Assembly (NCBI RefSeq): GCF_028389875.1
Contig: NC_084663.1
Coordinates: forward strand, 208,413,876 to 208,477,875
Length of the DNA stretch: 64,000 nucleotides
Direction: 5' to 3'
Source of the DNA: Rhea pennata
Taxonomy: Eukaryota; Chordata; Aves; Rheiformes; Rheidae
Shown here: in pieces, positions 54,901-64,000 of the stretch
How the letters are laid out: every line of letters begins with the position of its first letter
How positions within the stretch are numbered: the first letter of the stretch is position 1
The notes under the pieces: generated by a model
Told to the model about the DNA's origin: nothing
What the model saw: the letters and a program-made list of their open reading frames with translations, nothing else
The model's database searches: none
Translations under genes and position numbers: made by a program

Positions 54901-57900
54901 TGTTCATGCCTGCACAAGGGGCTAAGCATACAGTTAAAGAGCATTTGCTGAGCCTTTGGGTACAGATGTATCTAAGCAGTTGCATTAATCTATGCATACA
55001 ATTGCATTCTCCCAAATAGGACTTAGAGTTAATATAGTGTGTGGGGGGGGGGAATTGGGGGTTGTTTTGCCTTTTTTTTTTTCTTTCTTTTAAATAACTT
55101 ATCTAAAAGGGCATTGTCCTCAGCTAACAGCTTTTAGCCACAACTTTTACCCACTGCATAGACTGGGGGAATAGGGGATTGCTGAATCTGAAGGCAGCTC
55201 TATCTGCTTTGGTCTTCTGGCATTGCCAGATCTTGAGGGGGAGGGGAAAGGTTATCCACTTTTCAAGGGATTAGGTAATTCCTTATGGTTTTAGATGTTA
55301 TTTTCCACCTGAAATTTCCATATAGTGAAAAGCAAATGAATTACAGGTGAAGCTCCTTTGAAACACTGCTCTCTAAGTAAATATAAGAAGATAAACGTTA
55401 GAGCTTATTTCTGTTTCATGGAGGCAGTGCCTAGGAAATATGCTGGCTTTGATAGTTGAGCTGCCAAATCAGGTATCTGGTACTAGAATACTTTGCTTCA
55501 AGTACTGCCCAGTGATTGGGGCGGAGGGGTGAAAGCATTAAGCAGCTAGCCAGTTGCACAGAACACCGCTGGAGGAAGACCCAGAGTCCTCAGTGCCCTA
55601 ATGGGAGGGAGAAAACTTGTGTGGAGTCCTTTCTTAAAATTCTTAGTTTTTCCCAGATCTAAAAAAACCCTCTGCATCATTGCAACAAACAAAGCACCTC
55701 TTACTGTTATGCCTTTTATCAGCCTTGCTAGTGCTTATTTTCCAGAGAGTACTGGTTTGTGACAGTTTCCTCTTCTCTTCCTTGCAAATCCTGACAAAAA
55801 GTGAGACCAAAATTTAAGCCTGACTTGAAAGTGATGCCTTAAATCTTTATTTTTTTGTCTCACAACAAAACACTGCACTAATTTTTTTTTTCTCTGCCTG
55901 CAGGGTTGTGTGAGTCAAGATGGAGGGCATTTTGTTGGCAGCAGCATCTTGCAAAACTGTTCCAGAATTAATAGAGGTACAAAAAACCTTACAGCCTGCC
56001 AGATCTTCCTGCCAAACACTACTGTTACTGGCTTTACTGTTATCAGCTATTTCCATCAGCTCTTGCAGTGTGCAAAATTCGGGAACTGCAGTAGCAGCTC
56101 ATACTTACCTGATGCATCTTCAGCTGCAATAGATCAGCCTGTCAGTGAGCTCAGCAGCTTGTCTAGTCTGAGCAGAAATTCCTGTTTTCTTCAGTCTAGT
56201 GGCAGAGAAAGTTTTTTAGGGTCCTGGCAGCAGTCCTTCAGCCTGACTTCGTCTGTTGCTTGGATAACTGCAGAAGACTTTCCATCTTCAGAAACGGAAA
56301 AGCTGATGAGTGAACAGAATGAACAAGAGGAGAGGCCTGTCTCTGAAGAATCATGCACTGTAAGCCTCAGCAATCAAACTCTTTGGGATTCACAGTTTCA
56401 CAGCTCTTCTGTGAGGAAAGGGAATAAAGAGGAAGATAATGAATCAAGTTCACAGTCTAATCATATTAACATTTCTGCACCTGACAAATTAGAGGGAATT
56501 TCCTCTTCAAAGACAGAGTGTTCATTTGATAATAGTTCCAGGTTATTACAAAATCTCTTGGAATTTGGGGTAAAAAACACTTACCCAGAGAGTAATAGTG
56601 GAAATGACTGCTATCCAGAAAAATCCCCCAACTCCCTTTTTTACAAAGGAGACGCATCACCTTCTGATCATGTAAATGTAGCTGAAGTGCCTCCAACAGA
56701 TTCTATGCTTTGGGATGAGCTCCCTTTCTCAGAAAGTCTAAATGAGTTTTTAGCCAGAATAGAAGACAAGAGTGTTGTAACATCACCCAGCCTTGATACA
56801 GGGAGACATGCCCTTGTTCAAAGTAGCAAATTGGATACAAATATTATTAAATCATATCCTAAGCAACCCTTGGTAGCTGGTAATTTGCATGAAATGAGCA
56901 TATTAGGGAAGTTCTTGTCACCAGTGGAAAAGGCTAGTTGGGAGAGCATGTCTTTGGCTTGCTTTCAGTCAAATGCAAATCTTCCAGTTGATGAGGTATC
57001 ACAATGTGAGTCTTTTTGTAGTGCTTTGTCTTTAACTACCAAAGGACATGAAACATCTTTCTTTAGACCGAATCCACATCAACTAATTCCGTCACAGACC
57101 TTGCCAGTTGCATCAGAGCCTTCTCCATTCACGAGTAGATCTGTGCAGTCTAAAGAAGCAAATATTAGCATTTCAAACTCTGCTTGTTCTTTCATCAGCC
57201 TACAGGGTACTGCTGAACACAAAAAAACCTTATGTTTACGAAGCAGCAAAACAGCTGCCTGTGTACCTGGTGCACATGATAGCTGTTCAGTTGATTGGGA
57301 GAATAAAGAAAATTATTCTTGCATACCAAGCCAAAAAGCAGATCTTGCATGCTTGGGGGCATGGGACTCTGATCCAGCAACTCCCAGTAATACAAGAAAG
57401 ACATATAAAAGAGAATTAAAGCCACTGACAGAACTGCAAGAAAATACCTTTAGAAGTATAAATAAGAGAGAGATGCTGTGGAACAGTGGCTGCCCTGAAG
57501 GCAGCTACAATGCTTCTGCTGATCTCTTTGATGCAAGTGAGATAGCAAAGACAGTAGAATTCTTAAATAAATCACATAACTCTTCCTTACAGGAAGGTGC
57601 TTTGACGGAAAAGGGCAGAGCTGAATTGGCTGTAGATGTTCCCTGTAACAATTCAAAACGTAGATCATCTCTACATAGGTCCCCTCCTACTTTTAGGAAA
57701 CACAGCACACCGGCAGCTTACTCCTTTTGTGATTCAGAATGCAATTCAGTAACTGCTCAAGACTTTGTTCCTTATTCACAGTCAACTCCCGTAGCAAAAC
57801 CTCTTCAAAAAATATGTCCTGTTGGGGAAAGAAGCTCTTTTGTCACTATATTCACTCCTAAAAATCTTACTAAAATCCATTCCAAGTGTAATCAATCAAG

Positions 57901-58438
57901 GCCTTCCTTTCAAAACACCCTGCTGCAGCAACTTACTGGCAAATCACTGAAACGTGAAAGGCCAAGTAACAGGGGAGACAAAGAAAGTAATAGCTCTGCT
58001 TCACTGCGGTCAGTTATCAACAGCCAGCTACCTGAGGATGACTTTGAGTGGATCCCTCCATCTACAAAGAAAAGATTGAAACCAACTGCATCTTTAAATT
58101 TTAAAACAGTTAGCTTGGCTACTGACTTGCAATCAACCTGCAAGTACACTGACAGGAACCCTACTTCTGAAGGGAAATTCAACAGTGGAACTATGTGCTT
58201 CAGACGTGATAAATTAAGCTCTGGGAATACAGCCAGGATTCTAACAACTCCTGTATCTGCAGGTGTGGCCAAGGCCTTGTTTTTAAATGATACGGTCCTG
58301 GAAAATTGTTCTGCTTTAGAAAGCAAAAATCGCCTCTCGTGCAAATTCTTCTGGGTGTATATTGGAAGGGACAGCTGGCTGGTCTCCCGAGTTGTTCTTC
58401 CGAGCCCGGAGCCCTTTTTTCCAAAGGCAAAATACTGA
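51884..58438 (+). CDS. DDIAS: DNA damage-induced apoptosis suppressor, four coding exons (spliced)
   Basis: DDIAS (noxin, C11orf82) is a stress- and cell-cycle-linked anti-apoptotic protein with an N-terminal RPA1-C-like OB fold; it is thought to act in S/G2 and after DNA damage. Coding exons: 51884-51996, 52889-53050, 53936-54053 and 55904-58438. Phases match and the total is 2928 nt, giving 975 residues (human 998). Exon 1 encodes MSGGRALLAASV and SIQNSCFVYPACQSCFSRL. A CxxC pair (C25/C28) and a second pair in FNCLKCG (C41/C44) form the zinc ribbon. The long last exon carries conserved islands: WDELPFSESLNEFLA (about residue 400), ASADLFDAS (about 665), AQDFVPYSQSTP (about 745) and DFEWIPPSTKKRLK (about 845). 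The last 36 or so residues look frame-shifted relative to human. It is divergent with PRCP. Confidence 0.96.
51997..52888 (+). other. DDIAS: DDIAS intron 2
   Basis: An intron of 892 bases from GTATGT to a T-rich tract and CAG. No repeat or exon is recognised in it. Confidence 0.9.
52889..53050 (+). CDS. DDIAS: DDIAS coding exon with second CxxC and OB-fold core
   Basis: Completes Arg38 and encodes residues 39-91 plus two bases of codon 92. It begins FNCLKCGCTGEA, completing the four-cysteine ribbon. YRYRLSLKIAD and ITVFGSCLDPFFG follow, matching human YRYKLSLKVAE and ITVFGSCLDTFFG. The donor is GTAAGG. Confidence 0.96.
53051..53935 (+). other. DDIAS: DDIAS intron 3
   Basis: An intron of 885 bases with GT/AG borders and a short poly(A) run near 53107. 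Nothing else is recognised. Confidence 0.9.
53936..54053 (+). CDS. DDIAS: DDIAS coding exon (OB-fold continuation)
   Basis: Completes Arg92 and encodes residues 93-131: YIQDLNQLSGETNKD, then AVETCFIGKRFIFGVK. Human has RYIQD and AVETCFVGQSFIFGV. It ends phase 0 before GTAACT. Confidence 0.96.
54054..55903 (+). other. DDIAS: DDIAS intron 4
   Basis: A 1.85-kb intron with GT/AG borders and T-rich/G-rich low-complexity stretches near 54357 and 55044. No other feature is recognised. Confidence 0.9.
55904..58438 (+). CDS. DDIAS: DDIAS last coding exon (large)
   Basis: Encodes residues 132-975 in one 2535-base exon after acceptor CCTGCAG; the first codons read GCVSQDGGHF. TACQIFLPN and FTVISYFHQLLQ finish the OB-fold region (human VACQIVLPD, FTVIDYFHQLLQ). 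The rest is Ser/Asn-rich and probably disordered, with conserved islands as listed for the gene. The stop is TGA (58436-58438). In the +1 frame at the end lies GWSPELF (58377-58397), matching the human C-terminus, so the last part of the annotated frame is probably not ancestral. Confidence 0.95.
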   Translation, partial: GCVSQDGGHFVGSSILQNCSRINRGTKNLTACQIFLPNTTVTGFTVISYFHQLLQCAKFGNCSSSSYLPDASSAAIDQPVSELSSLSSLSRNSCFLQSSGRESFLGSWQQSFSLTSSVAWITAEDFPSSETEKLMSEQNEQEERPVSEESCTVSLSNQTLWDSQFHSSSVRKGNKEEDNESSSQSNHINISAPDKLEGISSSKTECSFDNSSRLLQNLLEFGVKNTYPESNSGNDCYPEKSPNSLFYKGDASPSDHVNVAEVPPTDSMLWDELPFSESLNEFLARIEDKSVVTSPSLDTGRHALVQSSKLDTNIIKSYPKQPLVAGNLHEMSILGKFLSPVEKASWESMSLACFQSNANLPVDEVSQCESFCSALSLTTKGHETSFFRPNPHQLIPSQTLPVASEPSPFTSRSVQSKEANISISNSACSFISLQGTAEHKKTLCLRSSKTAACVPGAHDSCSVDWENKENYSCIPSQKADLACLGAWDSDPATPSNTRKTYKRELKPLTELQENTFRSINKREMLWNSGCPEGSYNASADLFDASEIAKTVEFLNKSHNSSLQEGALTEKGRAELAVDVPCNNSKRRSSLHRSPPTFRKHSTPAAYSFCDSECNSVTAQDFVPYSQSTPVAKPLQKICPVGERSSFVTIFTPKNLTKIHSKCNQSRPSFQNTLLQQLTGKSLKRERPSNRGDKESNSSASLRSVINSQLPEDDFEWIPPSTKKRLKPTASLNFKTVSLATDLQSTCKYTDRNPTSEGKFNSGTMCFRRDKLSSGNTARILTTPVSAGVAKALFLNDTVLENCSALESKNRLSCKFFWVYIGRDSWLVSRVVLPSPEPFFPKAKY

Positions 58439-58720
58439 AAAATGATGCTTCTGTACTGTGTTCTTTGTAATTATTTTTAAGACTTTGGAAAGGACCCAGA
58501 TGAAGAGAAGAGCTGCTTAAAAACAAAAACTTATTTAGAAACCTATTATTGTATGTGTTCCTAAGATGAGTTATGTTTATTTGCAGAGTTTTGCACTGCA
58601 GAGATGTTGGATAAAATGGAATTTTGCTGTTGCTTTGTTTTACTGTGGATTAAATCTAAAACGTGGAATAAATGGTTATGTAAATGTGTGAGCATTTAAT
58701 AAATCTCATTTTTTCAAGTA
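58439..58720 (+). other. DDIAS: DDIAS 3' UTR with two polyadenylation signals
   Basis: A short AT-rich 3' UTR. AATAAA occurs at 58667-58672 and again at 58698-58703, followed by T-rich sequence (CTCATTTTTTC). Cleavage is expected near 58690 or 58720. Confidence 0.75.
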
Positions 58721-59210
58721 GAGTTAGGTGAAATCTTCTAAGGTTCAGTGTTGTCTCTTCCTCACAGGTAGAGCCCCTGGAATCCGTGTCCACTCCAGTT
58801 TCTTACCTGATGAATATCTGTAGAGGGACCTAGTTTTCCTAAAAAGAATTCATCACAAAATACCATGCAGGAGTCTTGTATTTGGGCACATACAGGATCC
58901 TGCTGACTTGTGAGGGAAGATGCTGTACTGAGAGGCTAATAGTAGGTCCCAGCTTTCTTGTAGGCTTTTTCAGGCTAAAGACTGCTGGTGCAGACTCCTG
59001 ATACTGTGTTTCCTCTTCCTTGCTTTGGAATTTTCCGTATTTTCCACTCAAAACAGCTGCATTTGGGATGCTGGAGTAAAGAAGAAAAATCTTGTGGCTG
59101 CTGCAGCAAACTGGTAGGACATGTCCCACAGAAGGATGTTGGAATCTGACAGCACAGGAACCCATCGGTCTAGAAATGCTGAAGAAGCAGACCAAAAGTT
59201 ATCTGCAGTG

Positions 59211-59260
59211 ACTTTTTTTTTTCCTTTTTTCTTTTTTTCTTTTTTTTTTTTTTTTTTTTT
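59211..59260. repeat. T-rich low-complexity tract
   Basis: About 50 bases that are nearly all T with a few C interruptions, ending in a T22 run. A simple repeat about 500 bases after the DDIAS 3' end. Confidence 0.9.
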
Positions 59261-59610
59261 GAGGCATAAAATAAGTATGTACCAATACATTGTAGTAATT
59301 GTTTTGACTGGAGACTGGGAGATTTCAGTTCGTTCTTTGCTACAGGTTAGATGTTATGATCTATTTATTTATTAGAGGTCTCTCACTGTTATTTCTAATG
59401 TACCTACTTAATACTCAGGTCATTGCTTGTTCAGGAGAGTCTTGTGTCTCTGCGAGGAGCAAACTCTCAATGCTGATAGCTGTACAGAGGCGACCTCTGG
59501 CTGAGGAAGTCTAAGAATCAGAAGTGGCTGGAAGTTAGAAGAATATTTTGGGAATGTATCACTTCTTGCTAATCTTGTCCGTGTATGTTTTTCTTAGTGT
59601 CTGTTCTTCG

Positions 59611-59672
59611 TCACTGTTGGGATTCAGGGCTAGATGGCCTTGTACTGTGAATCTGTATGGCTTTTCTAACCT
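59611..59672 (+). mobile_element. Ancient L3/CR1-like tail remnant
   Basis: It reads TCACTGTTGGGATTCAGGGCTAGATGG..., then CTGTATGGCTTTTCTAACC. This matches the GGGCTAGATGGACC...GGTCTGACCCAGTATGGC pattern of old amniote CR1/L3 ends. Short and diverged. Confidence 0.5.
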
Positions 59673-60315
59673 TACACTCTCTTGGTCTCACAATAAGAGA
59701 CTCTGGAGCCCTAGACTACATGTTGTTCCTTACCCAGTGTGTGAGGAGAGTTAGGTACTTCACTGGTGCACAGGGTATGCACAAACCAGCCTGCTAGGCA
59801 GATCCTGCCTAAGACAGCCAAGAAGACCATACTTTGAATGGATGAAAAAAAAGTCCTTTGGAATTTGAGCTGTACTCTTCCTGTGCATCTCTATTCTGTA
59901 AAATTAATAACTTCCCTGCTCATTATTTTTAGGACACTCAGGAAAGTATGAGTGCAGTGACTCTCTCACCACCTTGTCCTCCACTACCTTCTAGCGTGAA
60001 TCACCATTGTGTAGCTTACAGGTAAGCCTTTTCAGTTTCTCAGTCTCTACCATAAGTTCTGCACCTTCTGTTCAAACCCATTTCTTAGTGGGAGTGAGAG
60101 GGAGCAAGAGTGGAGGAGGTTGTCTGAAGTTAAAGGAGTTTCTTAAGCAGAGCATTAATGAGATGCATCCTCCCTTACCAAGGGTAAGGTATGCTGATGC
60201 TGCAAGTGATCCTGCAGAAAATAACCTCATGCATACACAGCAAATCAGCATTGGTAAATATACTTCATAAAGATGTTTGATAGCAGTCAGGGTTTTTTTC
60301 ACTACTTACTTACAT

Positions 60316-60370
60316 TTGAGGAAATTGAGGCTCAGAAATTCAGAGACTTGCCCAATGTTAAACATAGAGG
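60316..60370 (+). mobile_element. MIR-like remnant
   Basis: GAGGAAATTGAGGCTCAGAAATTC followed by AGAGACTTGCCCAATGTTA is the familiar MIR core in order. Only the central part is preserved. Confidence 0.55.
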
Positions 60371-63300
60371 CTTGTTCTTGCGTATTACTGAAAAATCTTA
60401 GCCAGCAAGCCATCTTTTCTCCTTACTATCCTACTCAGCAAGTTACTGAAGCACAGACCAAAAGTTCTTCTTAGTGTTAAGGGATGCTGGAACAGTAGCT
60501 GGCAGTGGGAGGAAGCAGGCCTGTATAAGAGGATTCCTCCTACAAGTCAAAGCCTAGGTCTCTGCAGTCCCTGGATCCTAAATATAAGAAAAGGAAACAG
60601 ATGCAGTTATACAAAAAACAAACAAAAAAGACCAGAGTTAAAGATAATTTGATATCTCAAGTAACATCAAACATCTTACCTGTGACTGTAGTCACTTGTT
60701 AAGTGTTGTAACAGTGGTCTCTGCCAAGCCAGCACAGCAGTGATACACATGCAGATCCCTATGCAGGACAGGACTTTCCTGACACAGCCAGGGAGATGTG
60801 ATAGTAGTAGCACAATATTCTAGGCTGTGGCATAAGTGAGCAAACCTAGGTCTGTGCGTGTACCTGAATTTGCCGATGTTACGCCTGTTCAAAACTTGTT
60901 TAGAGTATCAAACGAGGTTGTCTTTGCCAGCTGGTATCCATGCCAGGCAGGCAGTGCAGTTGGGTGCAAGCTTCAGACACGTGTGCCTGAAATACATACG
61001 ACTACAACATGTAAAAGGGAGACTCCTACTTGCTATTCAGGCAGGCAGCCAGAGGGTATGGAAATAATCATTTCAGCTTCAGTGCTCTCTCTATTTCAGC
61101 ACTATTATGGGAATGTTGCCAAAGCCTGGGGTTTACTTTAAAAGAAGATGTTATAAATACACACTTAGGATGAGAGCGTGCAAAACTATTTCAGCAGGGG
61201 CTGTGATTCTTTATAATAGAAGACAATTTGGCCCTTGATTTCCAAAATATATCCTTAATTTGCCACAACACTATGAGAGCAGGAGAGAACTTTTTGCTGC
61301 ACATCATTACTCAGAGACGTCTACTGTTGTTCACTGGAGGTCTGACTGGTTGGGTTGAAACACACCTGCTAAGCAGCCCAACTCATGAAGTAACACCTGA
61401 TCTGCAGCATTTAGCTAAACAACAGTAAGTTCACAGCAAAGCAGAAAACACCACTTGAATAGGACACATGCATGTACAAAGTGGGTTCAGATCACACTAG
61501 CTGAACTATATACTGTCACCATGTTTTATGCTTGCATGAACTCAATGACACACTCTATAGTGACGGGACTCACAAGGACAGGCAGCCTGACCCCCTGGGA
61601 GGAACACCACACTGCTGGCTGTACCCAACCATTATCAGGGATATGAGAACACCTCTGAGGAGGCAGTTTGCTGAGTGAGAAGTGCTCAGAAAGCTGTAGC
61701 TGTGCATGGCTGTTCAATCAAGCTGCAAGACAATAAAGTTTTCTGCCAATAGAATTGGCTACTGTAGAAAACAATCTTTGTTAGAGACTCAGTACTAAGA
61801 TTAGGGAAGAAACATGAAAGACAAGTGAATAACAAGACTAAGTCCTGTTACAATAAAAAAAGGTGATGACTCAGATTGCCTTAGCTTTCAAAGCTAAAAA
61901 TCTCTGAGCTTCGAGGGGAAGACGGGGGACAATGTGCAACATGGCTTCAAGGGTTGCCTCTCAGATTGCCTATGACTTCAGGGATTCAGAAGGACCCTGA
62001 GGGAGAGGAAGGCCCCAAGTGATGTGCTTGCAGAACACACAAGCCCCCTCTCCCCCTTGTGAAGGGCTTTGCAGAATTCTAGGATGTCTTGAGTAGGGGC
62101 ATAAGAGCTGTCTGAATCATACAGATCTTTTTCAAAAGAATCTAACGTGTAACCTCCTATGGAACAACCTAAATAGACCAGGAGATTTGAGCTACTAAAA
62201 AAACTCATGGGAGGCAGTAATATTGAACTACACAGTGACACTGAAAACAAGACACTGAAACCAAAAATGAGTTTCTTACTTGCAAGTAAAACCCTACTTG
62301 ATGAATCTACATTAGGGGAAGGGCAAAAGGAGTGAGTAATTCAGCCTACTTTTTAAATCTGCATTTGTATCTTATATAGAACAAACCAAAGAAGAGACTG
62401 GAAGTCAAGAACAGCATTACTCATTCCCACATCACTGGCAACAGGAAAGCCCATGTTGAATCATCAGAGATCAGCAAATAACAAATAAAGCATATGACTG
62501 AAACTAGTTTCATTCTGCTGCAGTCTTGCACATCATGCAAGACCATGGAATATGGAATAACTGGCTCTTTAAGGACTTTGTAATGAACTGCACTTTCTTT
62601 GCAATGAACCTGCTTTATCATGGGGATTAGTGCTAGCTGCATCAAATCTCTGGCATATTAAGCTGAATCTAAAACATTGCTAGAGTTTCTACATTGTACA
62701 TTGTCATATACCTCACAGCTTCCTGATGTAAAATCTTGCATCCAACATGGAGTAATTTTATCCAGTGGATGATTCACCCACCTAATACAGATAAGTGGTA
62801 GCACTGGTGCAAGCTGATATTATATAATTCTGGATTTTTGTATGCAAAAAGAGTAAAACCTTGTAGGTTTAATTTTCAGGGTAATAAACTCTGAAACAAC
62901 ATACCAGCTGTGTGATCAATTCCCTCTCCTCAGAAAGCCCTAAACGAAGACTAGAGTTTAAATCAAGTAGAATTGGCTATAAGATACTGTAGAAATTCAT
63001 GCAGGGCAGTCGCATCACCTGTGCTTCATGGGAGATGCCTGCACACTCTTACCAAGACCAAAAAGCACTGTTGCGTGAAAGACCCTTGTCAGCGAGCTAG
63101 CTGGTATCTTTTGCAGAGCTTCATGAGTGCTCTGTAGGAAGCACTGGCATGGGAGAAGATGGAGGAGAGGAAGGAAGCTGTATCCTTTTCACTTTCATAG
63201 CCTGTTGGTCTTGCATCTGTTCCCTATGCAAGTTGTTCCCTTTTTTGCAGGGAGCCTATGTGGTCCTACAATGTTTCCTAGTCCTATCTACACACACCAA

Positions 63301-64000
63301 TGCCTGCCACAGCAAAGGCTTTCTGCACGACATTGCTGTTCAGCCGCTGAATAAGAAGAGTGCATATCCAACACATTACATCTTGCAAGGAAGAGCAGCC
63401 TCTCAGCACCAAGCAGATGCATGCACAGAGCAATCTCTACAGCATAAGGCTGACTCAGCTGGGCACCTGCGAGCACATGGTTGCTCCACAGCTCAGGTCT
63501 GCTGCTCTTCACCTTTCCCCAGGAAGGAAGCCTTCTTCCCCACAGGCACCACACTCCAGCCCATCTTTTTCAGTGAACACTAAGTCACATACTGTTTGAT
63601 TTTTAAGGATGTTTTTCTTAACCTCCCTTTATCTAGTTCCCAGCCAGAGGCATGCAGAGACTTTTCCAGTACTTGTTTTATTGCTGATTCAAGTTGCCAG
63701 CTTCCTGGGGGATGTGGAGCAGATGGTCTGGCCCTGATGTCACAGGCACTTACCAGGGAAAGAGCTTCAAGGTCACTAGAGAAGGCAGTAGAAGACACAT
63801 GAGGTCTTCAGTCTTCACAGCTCATTTCTCAAAATGAGTGTGAACAGAAGTCATCCTTGATGTGGAGTAGAGCACAGGGAAGAAATCTTATCCCCAGAAT
63901 GAGTCAGAGCACAGACTTATATATCAACCAGAAAGATTACAGACTGGTAGGAGACTCCACTTTTCTTTTTTTTTTTTTTAACAGAGGTCTTTTCAAAACG

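Larger units (their letters stand above)
58721..64000. other. Intergenic region right of DDIAS, no gene recognised
   Basis: No coding exon with a known domain or consistent splice pattern is visible. By human synteny RAB30 (opposite strand) should follow; none of its GTPase motifs are present here, though part of a long RAB30 3' UTR could lie in this stretch. Local content: a T-rich tract (59211-59260), an L3/CR1-like tail (59611-59672) and a MIR-like remnant (60316-60370). Confidence 0.5.

Noticed and set aside
55910-55912. GTG at 55910 as a start codon of a single-exon gene
   Set aside because: It lies inside the last DDIAS exon, which is joined upstream through an AG acceptor at 55902-55903.
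58721-64000. RAB30 coding exons expected by synteny
   Set aside because: No GTPase motif (G1, switch or NKxD) is visible in any frame of this stretch.
1-64000. CRISPR array, phage, integron or other prokaryotic system
   Set aside because: Repeats are LINE/SINE and microsatellite in type, genes are spliced, and no regularly spaced repeats are present.

Overview
This window is vertebrate nuclear DNA and almost certainly from a bird. The evidence is intron-split genes, several CR1 LINE copies with the avian 3' tail, tRNA-derived SINEs that end in a CR1 tail, and low-GC introns around one strong CpG island. The tRNA-Ile/CR1 SINEs resemble the TguSINE1 type known from songbirds, which hints at a passerine or relative. 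I cannot name the species.

Two genes can be read with confidence, arranged head to head as in human 11q14.1. PRCP (lysosomal prolylcarboxypeptidase) is on the minus strand: nine coding exons from 49577 down to 20554, 480 codons, all splice phases consistent, catalytic triad intact. DDIAS (DNA-damage-induced apoptosis suppressor, also called noxin or C11orf82) is on the plus strand: four coding exons from 51884 to 58438, 975 codons, after a non-coding first exon. They share a CpG island (about 49350-50450) with five clustered CCAAT-box sites and NRF1-, E2F-, E-box- and RFX-like motifs.

Layout: 1-11320 has no recognisable gene, some GC-rich patches and candidate regulatory sequence. 11321-13990 holds two decayed CR1 LINEs. 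14000-20350 is gene-free, with a CR1 tail, one SINE and candidate distal polyadenylation signals. 20350-49600 is PRCP; its 16-kb first intron contains inverted CR1 copies and two adjacent SINEs built from different tRNAs (Ile and Val). 49600-58720 is promoter and DDIAS. 58720-64000 has no coding exon I can recognise. RAB30, expected next by synteny with human, is not seen, nor is FAM181B on the left.

The most notable observations are an apparent frameshift that replaces the conserved C-terminal end of DDIAS, a tRNA-Val(TAC)-headed SINE with a CR1 tail lying next to a tRNA-Ile-headed one, a near-identical long inverted CR1 pair in PRCP intron 1, and the dense bidirectional promoter. No CRISPR, prokaryotic or viral system was found.
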